Below, piece after piece: positions 33,044-43,457 of a stretch of DNA of 64,000 nt. Both the position numbers and the translations under genes were made by a program. The DNA comes from Aphrocallistes beatrix (lineage: Eukaryota > Porifera > Hexactinellida > Sceptrulophora > Aphrocallistidae), in NCBI GenBank assembly GCA_963281255.1, contig OY725498.1:2108001-2172000 (forward strand), written 5' to 3'. How positions within the stretch are numbered: the stretch's first letter is position 1; every line of letters starts with the position of its first letter. The notes beneath the pieces were generated by a model. It was not told where the DNA came from and did not search any database. It worked only from the letters and a program-made list of their open reading frames with translations.

Positions 33044-34467
33044 ATGCCGACCAGTTGCTCGGCACCTGGCTGCAACAGTAACTACAAGTCTGAAGATCGT
33101 GTGACTCTTTTCAAGATGCCTCAGAAACCAGATCAACTTAGACACGCTTGGGTTCGTGCACTCCGGAGAGATGATATAGACGAGTTAAAGGCTGTTTACG
33201 TCTGCGCGAACCACTTCAGGACTGAAGATATCGAGTACACGCACAAGGTTCCCAACGGAGATGGTACTTTTCGCGAAACCCCTAGAGTGAACCCAAAGCT
33301 GAAGGATGATGCTGTACCAGTCTTTGTACCAGGATGTCCCTCATACTACTCCCAATCTGCAGCTAAGCGAAGTCGTCGGTCTCTCGACTCAAAAGATGAC
33401 GAGTTCCTCAATCAAGCTTTGACACTTAGCCTGAGATCTGATGCAGAAGAAAAAGAGAGATTCAAGGTTAGCTGCTTCCAGGAAATGCAAGATAAGTTAC
33501 CACTTATTTCTTTACCTAAAGCCTGGTCATTATGGTACCCAGAAGAACATAGCTTGATTTTTATGCGTTCTAATTTAGAAAATTCTAGTATACTAGTTGA
33601 TGTTTATTTGGTAGTAACATTCGATCTTTCTATCAAGGCCTTTTGTAAAAATGAGATTTTTCCACATTCGCTCAGTTGCCTAAGTGATTATATTCGACAA
33701 CTTGAATCACTTTTGAATAAAATTTCTAGTGCGCCTTTTCGATGTGTGCCATCTAAGAATTCTGAATCTACTGCTTCCCATATATCATCAGCGAATGTTC
33801 ATATCCAAGAAGCCATTGATATTATGCCAGTTCGGATGTTGAAATATCTGAGCATCCAGAAATTTGTCGACTCCAATTCATTCAATGCAAATTAGAAAAC
33901 ATTCTCGTTCCCAAAAATATACGTAGATACAACATACACAAATATTATCTCTTAAAACACATCTGATCTCGCCAGCTTGTTATAAGTATCTCCAGCACAT
34001 GCCTTGCCTATCACTTCCTCACTTCAATACTTTAGAAAAATTGTACTCTTCATTTGGGCTCGAAAATGAATTATTTCCATTCCTGAGGCAAGCAACATGT
34101 TCTTTTTCGAATGAACAAAAGCATGTCATCCTTCAAATGGATGAAATTCACGTAAAACCCGATATATCATACAAGGGAGGCAAAATTATAGGATCCAATA
34201 TTTGTCCAGATAATCCTACGAAAACTGTATTTGCTAACATGGTTTCTAGCCTTCAGAAAAAATGGTCCTGCATTGTTCGTCTGTTACCATGAAGGGCCAG
34301 CGAGGAAAATTCTAGTCGAGCTTGCTTTAAATTCAATAGTAGATAGCAATGATTGTGATGTCTGGGAAAATACATGTCCTTCCTGCAATATTCCTCGTTT
34401 TTCGATTCTACGTAGGTTGTTATTTGTTTCAGGAAATTGTATGATAGCTAATGAAGTAAAATTATAA
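33044..34467 (+). pseudogene. P-type transposase with THAP domain, truncated and frameshifted
   Basis: The likely start is ATG 33044 (MPTSCSAPGCNSNYKS), because a THAP domain begins within a few residues of its Met. The C2CH zinc pattern follows: C-x4-C, then VTLFKMP, W-x-RALRRDD and C-x2-H (VYVCANHF) at about residues 5-65. A linker with a basic stretch (AAKRSRRSLDS) leads to a helical region, and the first frame stops at 33893-33895. A second frame (33999-34292) gives LSLPHFNTLEKLYSSFGL and QMDEIHVKPDISYKGGKIIG then TVFANMVSSLQKKW, the catalytic-domain start of P and THAP9-like transposases with the conserved DEIH. Only fragments follow up to 34467. The C-terminal half is missing, whereas the element at 4509-6594 keeps only that half. 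Confidence 0.85.
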
Positions 34468-34999
34468 TTCCATGGTAGTATGTAGAGGAATTGAAAAACG
34501 TAAATTGAAAAAATTTAACTCTTAATATCCTTATATTTTAATATAATATGTGTTCAACTTTATTTTTCTTTATTTAGTTCAGCTGTAAGCGCGGCCAACC
34601 TTTCTCACATGCCAGTAACTCAACCCTCAATTTGTTAATCGGAGACAACAACAGCGCTAAAATGATCGAAAGAAAGTTTATGTATTGTAAAACTGTTTTA
34701 ATACATTATTAATTGTGATTGTAATAGTATTGTCTTGTCAATTATTTAAATGAAATACGTATATGATATATCACTTCAATACTCAATATAGTATAGTATG
34801 ATGGACATTTAAAATAGAAATTAATGAAGGATAGATCAAATGTGAACGCTCAAAGCTATCACTCAAATCATTATGTACTAAAATTACCACGAAATATTGA
34901 AAAGTTGGCATTTCATTGTTCGGCTTTACATCCCTGGTCCAAATTTCACATTCTACTGTGAGGCCTGAGTTAAGTATGCCATGATTGATCCCTATTTCA

Positions 35000-36090
35000 T
35001 GGAAAACTGTAGGATTCTCCACTCCATTACATAGTTTAGAAAAATTGCGATTACCCTCATATTTTGTGCATAATTCTTCGTATGATTGGGCATGTTGAGA
35101 ATGACTTCTAATTTCCCACCGATCATAGTTATCCAGATTATCCTAGTTCATTAATTTTCAGGGACCTTACTCTGCCAGATTATGACAACACCAGTAACAT
35201 TGTTTGAACCAAAAGGTTGTGAAGTAACTTTAAGGAACTCTTGTCCAAAATCAACTCATCACCTGATCTATTTAACCACATATTAAGCATCCCACAGATA
35301 TCGGTACAATGAACTGTCCAAACAAGTGAGTAAGTAATAACTGATTTTTGAGAATATAAATTGAGGTCCATTTTTTCAAACTCAAAAAACTCAACAAATG
35401 TATAACATTCTTTCTAATAATGTTCCATTGAAGGTGTTTCAAATCCTTTTTTCTTCAGATATGCACTGATTGATTTCCATGCATTGTTCGAGACGCCACC
35501 TAGAGCTTTAATGTTTATCATATCTTACACAGCCAATAATGTACTTTTCAAAGTAGTGTCAAAGAGATAGTCGCGGTAAGATGGAACGGGTGACCACCAG
35601 TAGGCCGGGGTAAATCTATTTCAATTTTAGAATTATTAGACAATGATAAACGTGTGTTGACGTCTTCCGATACAAAACGATCATTTAGGTTTCTTTTACC
35701 CAGATGCTCATGAAGGCTATCTATTGAATTAGAAAGAGAACAGTTGTGAGTAATCCCGTGGCCTATCCGTTGAAAACATTTGTTACGTCGCTTAATGTCA
35801 GCATTGGGAGAATTCTCCATAGGTCTTCCCACAGAGTTATGCTTAATTATAGGCTGCGCTAATTTTCTCCTCCCGAATTTGTACGCTTCGCTACACATTA
35901 TACAGGGATTACTGGGTCGACACATACTTAATCGCTGTATTGTTGGCACTGGCCACATGAAGGCTTTTGGCAAAGCCTACTTTCGGGTTTCTGCCATGAA
36001 CTTTCTCAAGCCAAAGTTTACAAGTTCCGCACACCACTGCAGGAAGCATCTTATTAGGATCATCTAAGTCCTGTTTAAAATGCTTATGAG
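35000..36090 (-). pseudogene. N-terminal half of the transposase-like protein, RAG1-N-like Cys pattern
   Basis: Minus-strand reading starts near 36090 with PNKMLPAVVCGTCKLWLEKV. A frameshift leads to FMWPVPTIQRLSMC and PCIMCSEAYKFGRRKL, then CFQRIGHGITHNCSL (35780) and RPTGGHPFHL (about 35590). The spacing 'CxxC ... WP ... CxxC ... GRR' recalls the zinc-binding segment in the N-terminal half of RAG1 and in the N-RAG-TP elements described from Aplysia. This is a motif impression only. Further on, QHAQSYEELCTKYEGNRNF and GVENPTVFHEIG (35110-34995) lead up to the P-like insertion, and the frame resumes left of it at 32100. Stops interrupt it repeatedly. Confidence 0.5.
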
Positions 36091-36688
36091 TACATCAAAA
36101 GTAATCTCTCCGTAATATTGCGTCCATTTTTTTCAACTTTAATTGCAACAACGTCGACATTTTCATGTTGAGATAGATGCCATGTACACATGATTCAAGT
36201 AATCTTTCTAGTGAGCAAATTAATAAAACAGAAATGATAGGAAAACGTATATTTGGAATTTAAATTTGAATCATATTCAAAATTTCAGTTTATCATCTTC
36301 CTGAATAATCGCTGAAGGCTTGAATGAACACAAGTGCGAAGGGTTTCATGTGCATTAAAAAACTAACCACTGGGCCGCAGAAAGAGGATGATTATTAATG
36401 CTATAAAATTTCACCCACAAAATCACCTTTTAATTGTCCTTTTTCCAATCATGGGTGTGCAAAATTACGGTTTAAAATTTATTTATTCTTAAAAAATAGA
36501 AATACAATTTTTCAAAAATATGCGATAGGAAAGTGATTTCCAAACCTACTGATATAGTTCTCTCAAAATTAAATTGATTTGGAGGTGGGTATTTTTCTTA
36601 GCAAAATCACACCTGTAGTGAGATGTACATCTAAATAAGTTATTGCTTTGAAGTATTAATAACAATAACAGCCTACAATAGTGTCATA

Positions 36689-36872
36689 CAGTCAGGGTCG
36701 CTTATTATGAAACTGCTTAATATGAACATTCGTTTATTATAAACTAACCTCCTGGTCCCAATTTCATTTTAAAGATAGGATTTGTATTGAATCAAGTTCG
36801 CTTAATATGAAATCTCTATTATGAACATATTTTTTTGGTCCACTGGTGGTTCACAATAAGCGACCCTGACTG
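36689..36872. mobile_element. Pogo-like MITE (GGTCGCTTATTRTGAAC ends), copy 2
   Basis: The ends CAGTCAGGGTCGCTTATTAT and CACAATAAGCGACCCTGACTG (the inner 19 bases are inverted) are flanked by TA at both sides. It is the opposite orientation of the copy at 19939-20106 and inserted in the dispersed repeat that flanks the 30.8-36.6 kb element. Confidence 0.9.
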
Positions 36873-38983
36873 TATAATGATTTCTATTGTGAGAGTGAAG
36901 CCGTACATGGTATTGTATAGAAAAGGTGTGAAAAATTGTTTTCCATGAATTTAATCTAAAACGCCTCTTTCTTTAAGGAATTACTTGCCTTTCAAAGATA
37001 CCTTCTGTAAAATGTTTACATTTGCTCGAACCTGCTCGAGTCAGTGACAAAATACTCCTGTATAGCAAAGAATCAGGTTTCTTTGACTATTATTGTCTTT
37101 AAGGTTATGTTCGATAAATAAGTTGAAGTAAAAAAAATGCCTTGCCCAAAATTGTTACATGGATGGAACAACTCCAAATGGATCTTTTTGCAAAATTTCC
37201 AATCCTCAATCCTTTGTGGTTGCATAACTCAGCAAGATTACTTGTACATTCTACATTGCTTGATATTCTTGACGAGAATCGACAATGAATTTTCTCAATT
37301 TTGAATCGAGATATGAGGCCGTTTTTAGTCTAAGGTTTCCCGAATTTCCGTGGTGTTTGAACTTCAAAACACCATTACTCTTACAAAAACTGGTATCTCG
37401 ATCCTGGAAGCTAAAACCATTTTGCGTCGATTCCTGACAGGGAAATCAAGAGAATATGAAACTAGCTGATTTTTCCTGCAGCCAATGATTGAAGGTTGGA
37501 AATTTTGCAAAAAGATCCAATTACAAGTTGATATTCAATATCACAATTTTGGGCCCCAAAAGCCCCCAAATGGACTTTAGTACTTTAGGTAGAGAATAAG
37601 ATAGTTTAATAACACGGCTTTTTTAAAATTTTCAAGATCAACCCATTTTACTGATTGTTAACCTTAACTGATTCATTAAAATAATCGTACATATTTTTTT
37701 TTAAATTTATTATTTTTTTTGGTTAATAACATTTATTTAGAAACAGATACGATCGAATCCCTATCAGCGCGTGGGAGGTTAGGCCAGGGAATATTATGTT
37801 AATCCCCAATCCCCCTTTATAATTCTAATGATGGTTTCACTTGGAGTGCTTGGTTAATCGTAGAACATATTTTTGTGTCAAATAATGCAATGTACTTTAT
37901 TTTTTGCATTATTTCTACTTTTTATATATTATCGAGGAATCGGAATCCCAAAATATTATTCTCTCTGGTTCATATGAACGATGCTCCGAATTTCTTCCCT
38001 AATTGTTCAAAAATTCATCGCATAAAAATTACTAAAATCCCCCCCCCCTCCCTAAAATGTATGGTGAGATGAGCTGTTTGCAGCTTTATTGGCAAGAATT
38101 CAAACAGTTAGAATTATTGCCCAGTAGGCGCTTGGGGGATATTAGAGAAACAATACGTCGCTATCTTGTTCGCTACTAAGTATGCTGAATTGTCATTTGT
38201 CTGCAGTTACTTTGATGAAATCACAACTGTATCAGAAAATTTTGGTTCGTGCTATATAGAATTTACTTGGTATTAAGTCAACTAACCCTGAATGTAAGGT
38301 CAATTTGAATCCACAAAGTTCACATTACTAAAGATTATATTATTATACTTGAATAATCATCCAATTTCAGTCCATGTCGTTAACAACAATTAGAGTGTGT
38401 TGTATGTTATGATCAATCAATTCGATCATAAAATAACTTTTAACAATCAATTTGTAGACTCAAAATACTAGTTGTACTTAGTATTCAAGTATTTATAAGA
38501 AATAGAATCGTGTGAATCGCAATTTTTCTGTACAATTGTCGCTAAATATCATATGAAACCGGTCATTTCCCGAGCATTATATAAAAGAACTCCCTTATAG
38601 AGCTATTTTGATTGGATTCTATTGGTCTTCTAAATCTATGTGCTAAATAATCTCCAAAGGGGCCAAAACAATTTTGAGGTCCATATCATTGATATAATAT
38701 CAAACAAAAACCCTGCGTTTTAATATAGAAGATTATAATATAATCATATAACGTTTATGTTATTTTTCTTTTATTATCATCAAAAATCATTAGGAAAAGT
38801 TGTGTTTACCTAACATATACTATGAAATTTCATTGCCCTACCTTTCTCAAAAAATATCGCAAATTGTATTATACTAGTATTAATTCCAGCATCCCGGGAT
38901 TGTCCTATTTGCAAACCAATATTAAAATGTCAGAAAATTTTAATATTCATAATTGATTTCTTTAGCTATACTGATATAAATAC
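36873..38983. other. Region upstream of POLR3A; foldback repeat and a dispersed repeat
   Basis: 37176-37522 is an imperfect foldback (GGATCTTTTTGCAAAATTTC and its inverse; inner arms around GAATCGAC). 38520-38710 shares CCCGAGCATTATATAAA and GAGCTATTTTG with 47680-47860. The last 20 bases before the POLR3A start include TTGATTTCTTTAG (to 38965), a plausible acceptor of an intron in the 5' untranslated region. No coding sequence is seen. Confidence 0.5.
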
Positions 38984-41900
38984 ATGAGTGGAACAGATCT
39001 TGATAAACAACAGTATCGAGAAGCAAACGTAGCTCACAAGATCAGTCATATTCAGTTTAGTGTTTTTTCAATGCAACAGATTGAACAACAAGCTCATATT
39101 CGCGTGAAATCAGATAAAATATATATTGGTTCTGAGGAAGGTCGTAAAGTGCCTGCAATTGACGGTGTCCTAGATCGAAGAATGGGACTAAGTTCTGTAA
39201 AAGGTGTTTGTGATACTTGTGGTAATGAGCTTGCAAATTGTCTAGGACACTATGGATATATAGATCTAGCTTATCCTGTTTTTCATTGGGGATATTTTAA
39301 ATTTGTTACGCAGATCTTGCAGTGTATTTGTAAAAATTGTAGTAGGATATTACTAGATTCTGATGAGATAAGTTATTTTATTCCGAGGCTTCGTAAGGTA
39401 AACATTAATTCTCTAAACAGGAAAGCCTTGCTCAAGAATATATTGCTGTTTGCGAGAAAACATATTCGCTGTCCGTATTGTTCAAATTTCAATGGTTCTA
39501 TCAAAAGTGCTAAAAAGTTTGGATTTATGAAATTAGTACACAACCCATACAAACCGTCAGGTCACAAGCATCTAGAGGTTGATCAAATATCATTTTTGCA
39601 GAATTTTGCAGAGGCTAAGAATTACAATAGAGATCTTGATAAAAATCTGGATAGAGCAATGGACCTGCTGACGCCACTCAAAGTCCTGAAGATATTTCAA
39701 GCGGTAAGAGATAGTGATTGTTTATTTCTTGGTATGAATCCAGGACATGGACGACCTGAAGATCTTTTGCTAGTTCGGATATTAGTTCCTCCTCCCTGTA
39801 TACGACCTTCGGTACATACTGAACTTGGAGCTAGCAATGAAGATGATCTTACCATCAAAATGGCTGAAATTATCAAAATAAATTGTTCAATTCGTTCTCT
39901 GCAAAAGCAAAACAACCATGTAACTAAAATAATGGAATTATGGGAAACTTTACAAATAAATTGTGCTCTCCTCATCAATAGTGATGCTCCACTTCCGCCA
40001 AATATACAAGTTTCTAAACCAAGACGATCGTTTGTACATAGACTGAAGGGAAAACATGGACGTTTTAGGGGTAATCTTTCCGGGAAAAGGGTCGACTTTT
40101 CGGGACGCACGGTTATTTCTCCAGATCCCAATCTTAGAGTTGATGAAGTTGCAGTTCCTGTGGAAGTTGCAAAAATAATGACTTATCCAGAGCGGGTGAA
40201 TAATCACAATATTGATTCTTTACGCCTTCTCATTCTAAATGGATCAGATATACATCCTGGTGCAAATTACGTTATTCCTAAAGCTAGGGGTCTTGAGCAG
40301 CATTCTGAGGTTACAAAAACCTACCTAAAGTATGGAAATAGAGAGAAGATAGCTTCTAATTTAACGATGGGGTCTATTGTAGAGCGGCATATGATGAATG
40401 GTGACATAGTGTTGTTTAATAGACAACCATCTTTACATAAACTTAGTATTATGACCCATTATGCACGAATTATGCCTCATCGAACGTTTCGCTTAAACGA
40501 GTGCGTGTGTACACCTTACAATGCAGATTTTGATGGCGACGAAATGAATCTACACCTACCCCAGTCAGAAGAGGCTAGAGCAGAAGCACTCACTTTGATG
40601 GGTGTAAAATCAAATTTAATCACCCCTAGGAATGGTGAACCGCTCATTGCAGCTATCCAGGATTTTATTACTGGTTCTTATCTTCTCACTCAAAAAGATG
40701 AGTTCTTTGACAAAATTCATTTTACTCAACTAGTCTCAAGCTTCCTCAAACACGATGACTCAAATCTTCTTATTCAGTTACCTAAACCAATTATTGTTAA
40801 ACCACGTGAGCTGTGGACTGGAAAGCAAGCAATATCTGTATTACTTAATCCAAATTGCTCCTCAACCTTCCATATCAACATTCGAGCCCCTGGGAAACAA
40901 TATTCAGGTGATAATTATGAAGAAATGTGTCCTAATGAGTCATTCTTAGTAGTACATAATGGGGTGCTATTGGCTGGTGCTCTGGACAAAAGCATGATAG
41001 GATCAGGCTCTAAAAGCAACATCTTCTATACACAGTTGCGTGACTATGGTAAAGATTGTGCTATCATCTGTATGACGAGACTTGCTCGGCTAATTCCATT
41101 TTATCTTATGAATAGAGGATTCAGCATTGGCATTGGAGATGTGTGGCCTGGAAAAACTTTGGTTCAGAAAAAGAAAAGACTAGTGGAAGAGGGGTATATC
41201 AAATGTCAGGATTACATCCAAGAGTTCAAGGAAGGAAAACTTACGTCTCAACCAGGAATGAGTGTTGAAGAGACCTTAGAGGCAATAATAAACAAAGAGC
41301 TCTCATCTGTTAGAGATTACGCGGGAAAGGAATGTAAAGAAGAACTTCATATGACTAATTCTCCTCTTATAATGGCACTGTGTGGAGCTAAAGGATCATG
41401 GCTTAATATCTCTCAAATGATTGCTTGCGTAGGACAGCAAGCAATCGGTGGTAAGAGAATGCCAAATGGATTTACTGAGAGATCTCTGCCCTACTTTGCC
41501 AGAAAATCTAAAGAGGCGGATGCTAAGGGATTTGTAGAGAATAGTTTCTTCAGTGGGATGACTCCAACTGAGTTTTATTTCCATACAGTGGGGGGTAGAG
41601 AAGGTCTAGTGGACACAGCTGTGAAAACAGCAGAGACAGGGTACATGCAGCGTAGATTGGTTAAAGCGTTGGAGGACATATGTATACAGTATGATATGAC
41701 TGTTAGGGACTCCAATAGAAACATAATTCAATTTATTTATGGTGGCGATGGTATCGATCCGGCTATGATGGAGGCAGATAATGCAATTATTGATTTTAAA
41801 AGGCTTTTGTATCACGTGCAACAAATTCACTCTGATCGGTCTCAACCTCTTATTACCATTGCATACCTCGATGAAGTGATTAACAGTTTGACAAGAGATA

Positions 41901-43201
41901 AATATCATAAATACAATTCTAGATGTATATCATCTCTCATTGAGTTCTTGTTTGATAAAATAACAAGTATAGAATCTTTGAAAAAGTCAAAATTAATTAA
42001 TTTTTATTCGAAACAAGAAAAAGATTATTTGAATCAGGGACAGTTGGATACATTTCTTAATTTGGCGTATGGGAAAATAATGAAAGCTAACGTTGATCCA
42101 GGTACTGCTGTAGGTGCCCTGGCAGCTCAAAGCATCGGAGAACCGGCTACACAAATGACTTTAAAGACATTTCATTTTGCTGGACTGGCATCAATGAATA
42201 TCACACTTGGAGTACCACGAATCAAAGAAATTATAAATGCTACTAAATCTATATCAACTCCCATTATCACAGCAGAACTAGATGTAAATGATAATGAAGA
42301 ATTAGCACGTATTGTAAGAGGAAGAATAGAAAAAACTACTTTGGGCGAGATTACTAGGTCTATTGAGGAAGTTTATAAAAGCACTGAACAGTTCTTAAGG
42401 ATAATTCTTGATTTAGAAAGAATCAGTCTGCTAAAACTAGAAGTTGATGTTGATAAAGTTTATAGGAGAATCATGTTCGTATCAGGCTTTAAAATAAAAA
42501 CAATGGATGTTTCAATCAAGAATGATTACACCCTTTTGATCACTCCTCTTCCTCCATATAAAGAGCCTGTTAATTGCATATTGAGAAATTTAAAAGAGAA
42601 ACTATTAAATTTAGTGGTATTAGGACTTAGCAGTGTAAATAGAGTTATTATTACCGCAGATGATCAACAAAGTAATGCTAACAAAGAAAAATACAAATTA
42701 TTTGTAGAAGGAGGTAATCTTAGAGCTGTTATGGCTACTGCAGGCATCAATGGAACTCGAACGAAATCTAACAACATGATAGAAGTTGAGAAAACACTTG
42801 GGATTGAAGCTGCTCGCGCTGTAATTATTGATGAAATTGTATATACTATGAAAAACCATGGAATGCAACTTGATCGTCGACATGTTATGCTACTAGCTGA
42901 TGTTATGACTTACAAAGGTGTTGTCTTAGGTATTACTAGATTTGGACTCGCGAAAATGAAAGAGAGTGTTTTGATGCTTGCTTCTTTCGAACGTACAACG
43001 GATCATCTTTTCAATGCGAGTTTATATTCTCAAATAGACGCTATCAATGGCGTAAGTGAGTGTATTATTATGGGGATACCTATGAAACTAGGAACCGGTA
43101 TTTTTAAACTCATTTACGACATACCCAAACCTCTGTTCATAACAAGAAAACTTGTGTTTTCAAACAAGGAATTTCATATTTCAAAAGCAATGCCAAATTA
43201 A
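38984..43201 (+). CDS. POLR3A: RNA polymerase III subunit RPC1, complete and intronless
   Basis: 1405 codons, close to the 1390 of human POLR3A, and collinear from end to end. The largest subunit of Pol III forms the active site that transcribes tRNA, 5S and U6 genes in the nucleus. Near the N-terminus: VAHKISHIQF, then the zinc site CDTCGNELANCLGHYGY (about residues 75-95) and a second CxxC pair (CKNC, CPYC). RFRGNLSGKRVDFSGRTVIS lies near residue 360. The catalytic NADFDGDEMNLH places the magnesium-binding Asp at 515, 517 and 519. GEPATQMTLKTFHFAG (bridge helix/trigger loop) is near 1050. The C-terminal MLLADVMTYKG, GITRFGLAKMKESVLMLAS and NEFHI-type end (KEFHI) are Pol III-typical, and the Pol II heptad tail is absent. 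The ATG at 38984 precedes the conserved N-terminus by the expected distance. Confidence 0.97.
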   Translation: MSGTDLDKQQYREANVAHKISHIQFSVFSMQQIEQQAHIRVKSDKIYIGSEEGRKVPAIDGVLDRRMGLSSVKGVCDTCGNELANCLGHYGYIDLAYPVFHWGYFKFVTQILQCICKNCSRILLDSDEISYFIPRLRKVNINSLNRKALLKNILLFARKHIRCPYCSNFNGSIKSAKKFGFMKLVHNPYKPSGHKHLEVDQISFLQNFAEAKNYNRDLDKNLDRAMDLLTPLKVLKIFQAVRDSDCLFLGMNPGHGRPEDLLLVRILVPPPCIRPSVHTELGASNEDDLTIKMAEIIKINCSIRSLQKQNNHVTKIMELWETLQINCALLINSDAPLPPNIQVSKPRRSFVHRLKGKHGRFRGNLSGKRVDFSGRTVISPDPNLRVDEVAVPVEVAKIMTYPERVNNHNIDSLRLLILNGSDIHPGANYVIPKARGLEQHSEVTKTYLKYGNREKIASNLTMGSIVERHMMNGDIVLFNRQPSLHKLSIMTHYARIMPHRTFRLNECVCTPYNADFDGDEMNLHLPQSEEARAEALTLMGVKSNLITPRNGEPLIAAIQDFITGSYLLTQKDEFFDKIHFTQLVSSFLKHDDSNLLIQLPKPIIVKPRELWTGKQAISVLLNPNCSSTFHINIRAPGKQYSGDNYEEMCPNESFLVVHNGVLLAGALDKSMIGSGSKSNIFYTQLRDYGKDCAIICMTRLARLIPFYLMNRGFSIGIGDVWPGKTLVQKKKRLVEEGYIKCQDYIQEFKEGKLTSQPGMSVEETLEAIINKELSSVRDYAGKECKEELHMTNSPLIMALCGAKGSWLNISQMIACVGQQAIGGKRMPNGFTERSLPYFARKSKEADAKGFVENSFFSGMTPTEFYFHTVGGREGLVDTAVKTAETGYMQRRLVKALEDICIQYDMTVRDSNRNIIQFIYGGDGIDPAMMEADNAIIDFKRLLYHVQQIHSDRSQPLITIAYLDEVINSLTRDKYHKYNSRCISSLIEFLFDKITSIESLKKSKLINFYSKQEKDYLNQGQLDTFLNLAYGKIMKANVDPGTAVGALAAQSIGEPATQMTLKTFHFAGLASMNITLGVPRIKEIINATKSISTPIITAELDVNDNEELARIVRGRIEKTTLGEITRSIEEVYKSTEQFLRIILDLERISLLKLEVDVDKVYRRIMFVSGFKIKTMDVSIKNDYTLLITPLPPYKEPVNCILRNLKEKLLNLVVLGLSSVNRVIITADDQQSNANKEKYKLFVEGGNLRAVMATAGINGTRTKSNNMIEVEKTLGIEAARAVIIDEIVYTMKNHGMQLDRRHVMLLADVMTYKGVVLGITRFGLAKMKESVLMLASFERTTDHLFNASLYSQIDAINGVSECIIMGIPMKLGTGIFKLIYDIPKPLFITRKLVFSNKEFHISKAMPN

Positions 43202-43457
43202 TATTTTGAAATATGATACACATTTATTACAATTACTTGTATTTTTGAACTTTAGGAATGAAAACCTTTTCTTCGCATCTTGACAATATAACAACATATC
43301 AGTCTTACAGATTAAACAAAGACTCGATAATAATATCAAAATTTGGTGGTTAACTTCTACTTTATAATGATTACTCTACACCGACAGAAGCACTTGAACA
43401 CAGTGTTATTTCCCACATACAATTGTACTAAAATGTATCTAATCCTGAAAGGAAGTA
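43202..43457. other. POLR3A 3' flank
   Basis: AT-rich. No canonical AATAAA lies close behind the stop, and no poly-A tract or target duplication of the kind that would mark a retrocopy was seen. Confidence 0.45.

Larger units (their letters stand above)
32230..34983 (+). mobile_element. THAP/P-like transposon
   Basis: The ends CATGGCCTACTTAACTCAG and, inverted, CATGGCATACTTAACTCAG continue with GCCTCACAGTAGAATG on both sides. GATTGATC flanks it at 32222-32229 and 34983-34990 (one base overlaps the terminal G). ACCAGGAATG at 32275 and its inverse ATCCCTGGT at 34930 sit 45 bp from each end. It carries a THAP domain and the first half of a P-type transposase, plus a repeat X copy (32408-32985) just upstream of the gene. 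It inserted in the older element at 30803-36628. Confidence 0.85.
30803..36628 (-). mobile_element. Large old DNA transposon with RAG1-N-like protein, split by younger insertions
   Basis: Inverted ends of about 130 bp lie at 30803-30930 (GCAGGTGTGATTTTGCTAAG, TGAGAGAACTATCAGTAGG) and 36500-36628 (their complement). A decayed minus-strand gene runs from about 36090 to 31148 between them. It is interrupted by the P-like element 32230-34983 and by repeat X at 31339-31722. The flanks on both sides belong to one dispersed repeat. The target duplication is not clear. Confidence 0.65.

Noticed and set aside
37020-37050. TTCGAACCTGCTCGAG as a tRNA T-arm
   Set aside because: No matching acceptor stem or anticodon arm could be placed around it. 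No tRNA or rRNA gene was found in the window.
39697-42883. Minus-strand frames inside POLR3A
   Set aside because: They are antisense shadows of a complete, conserved coding sequence.
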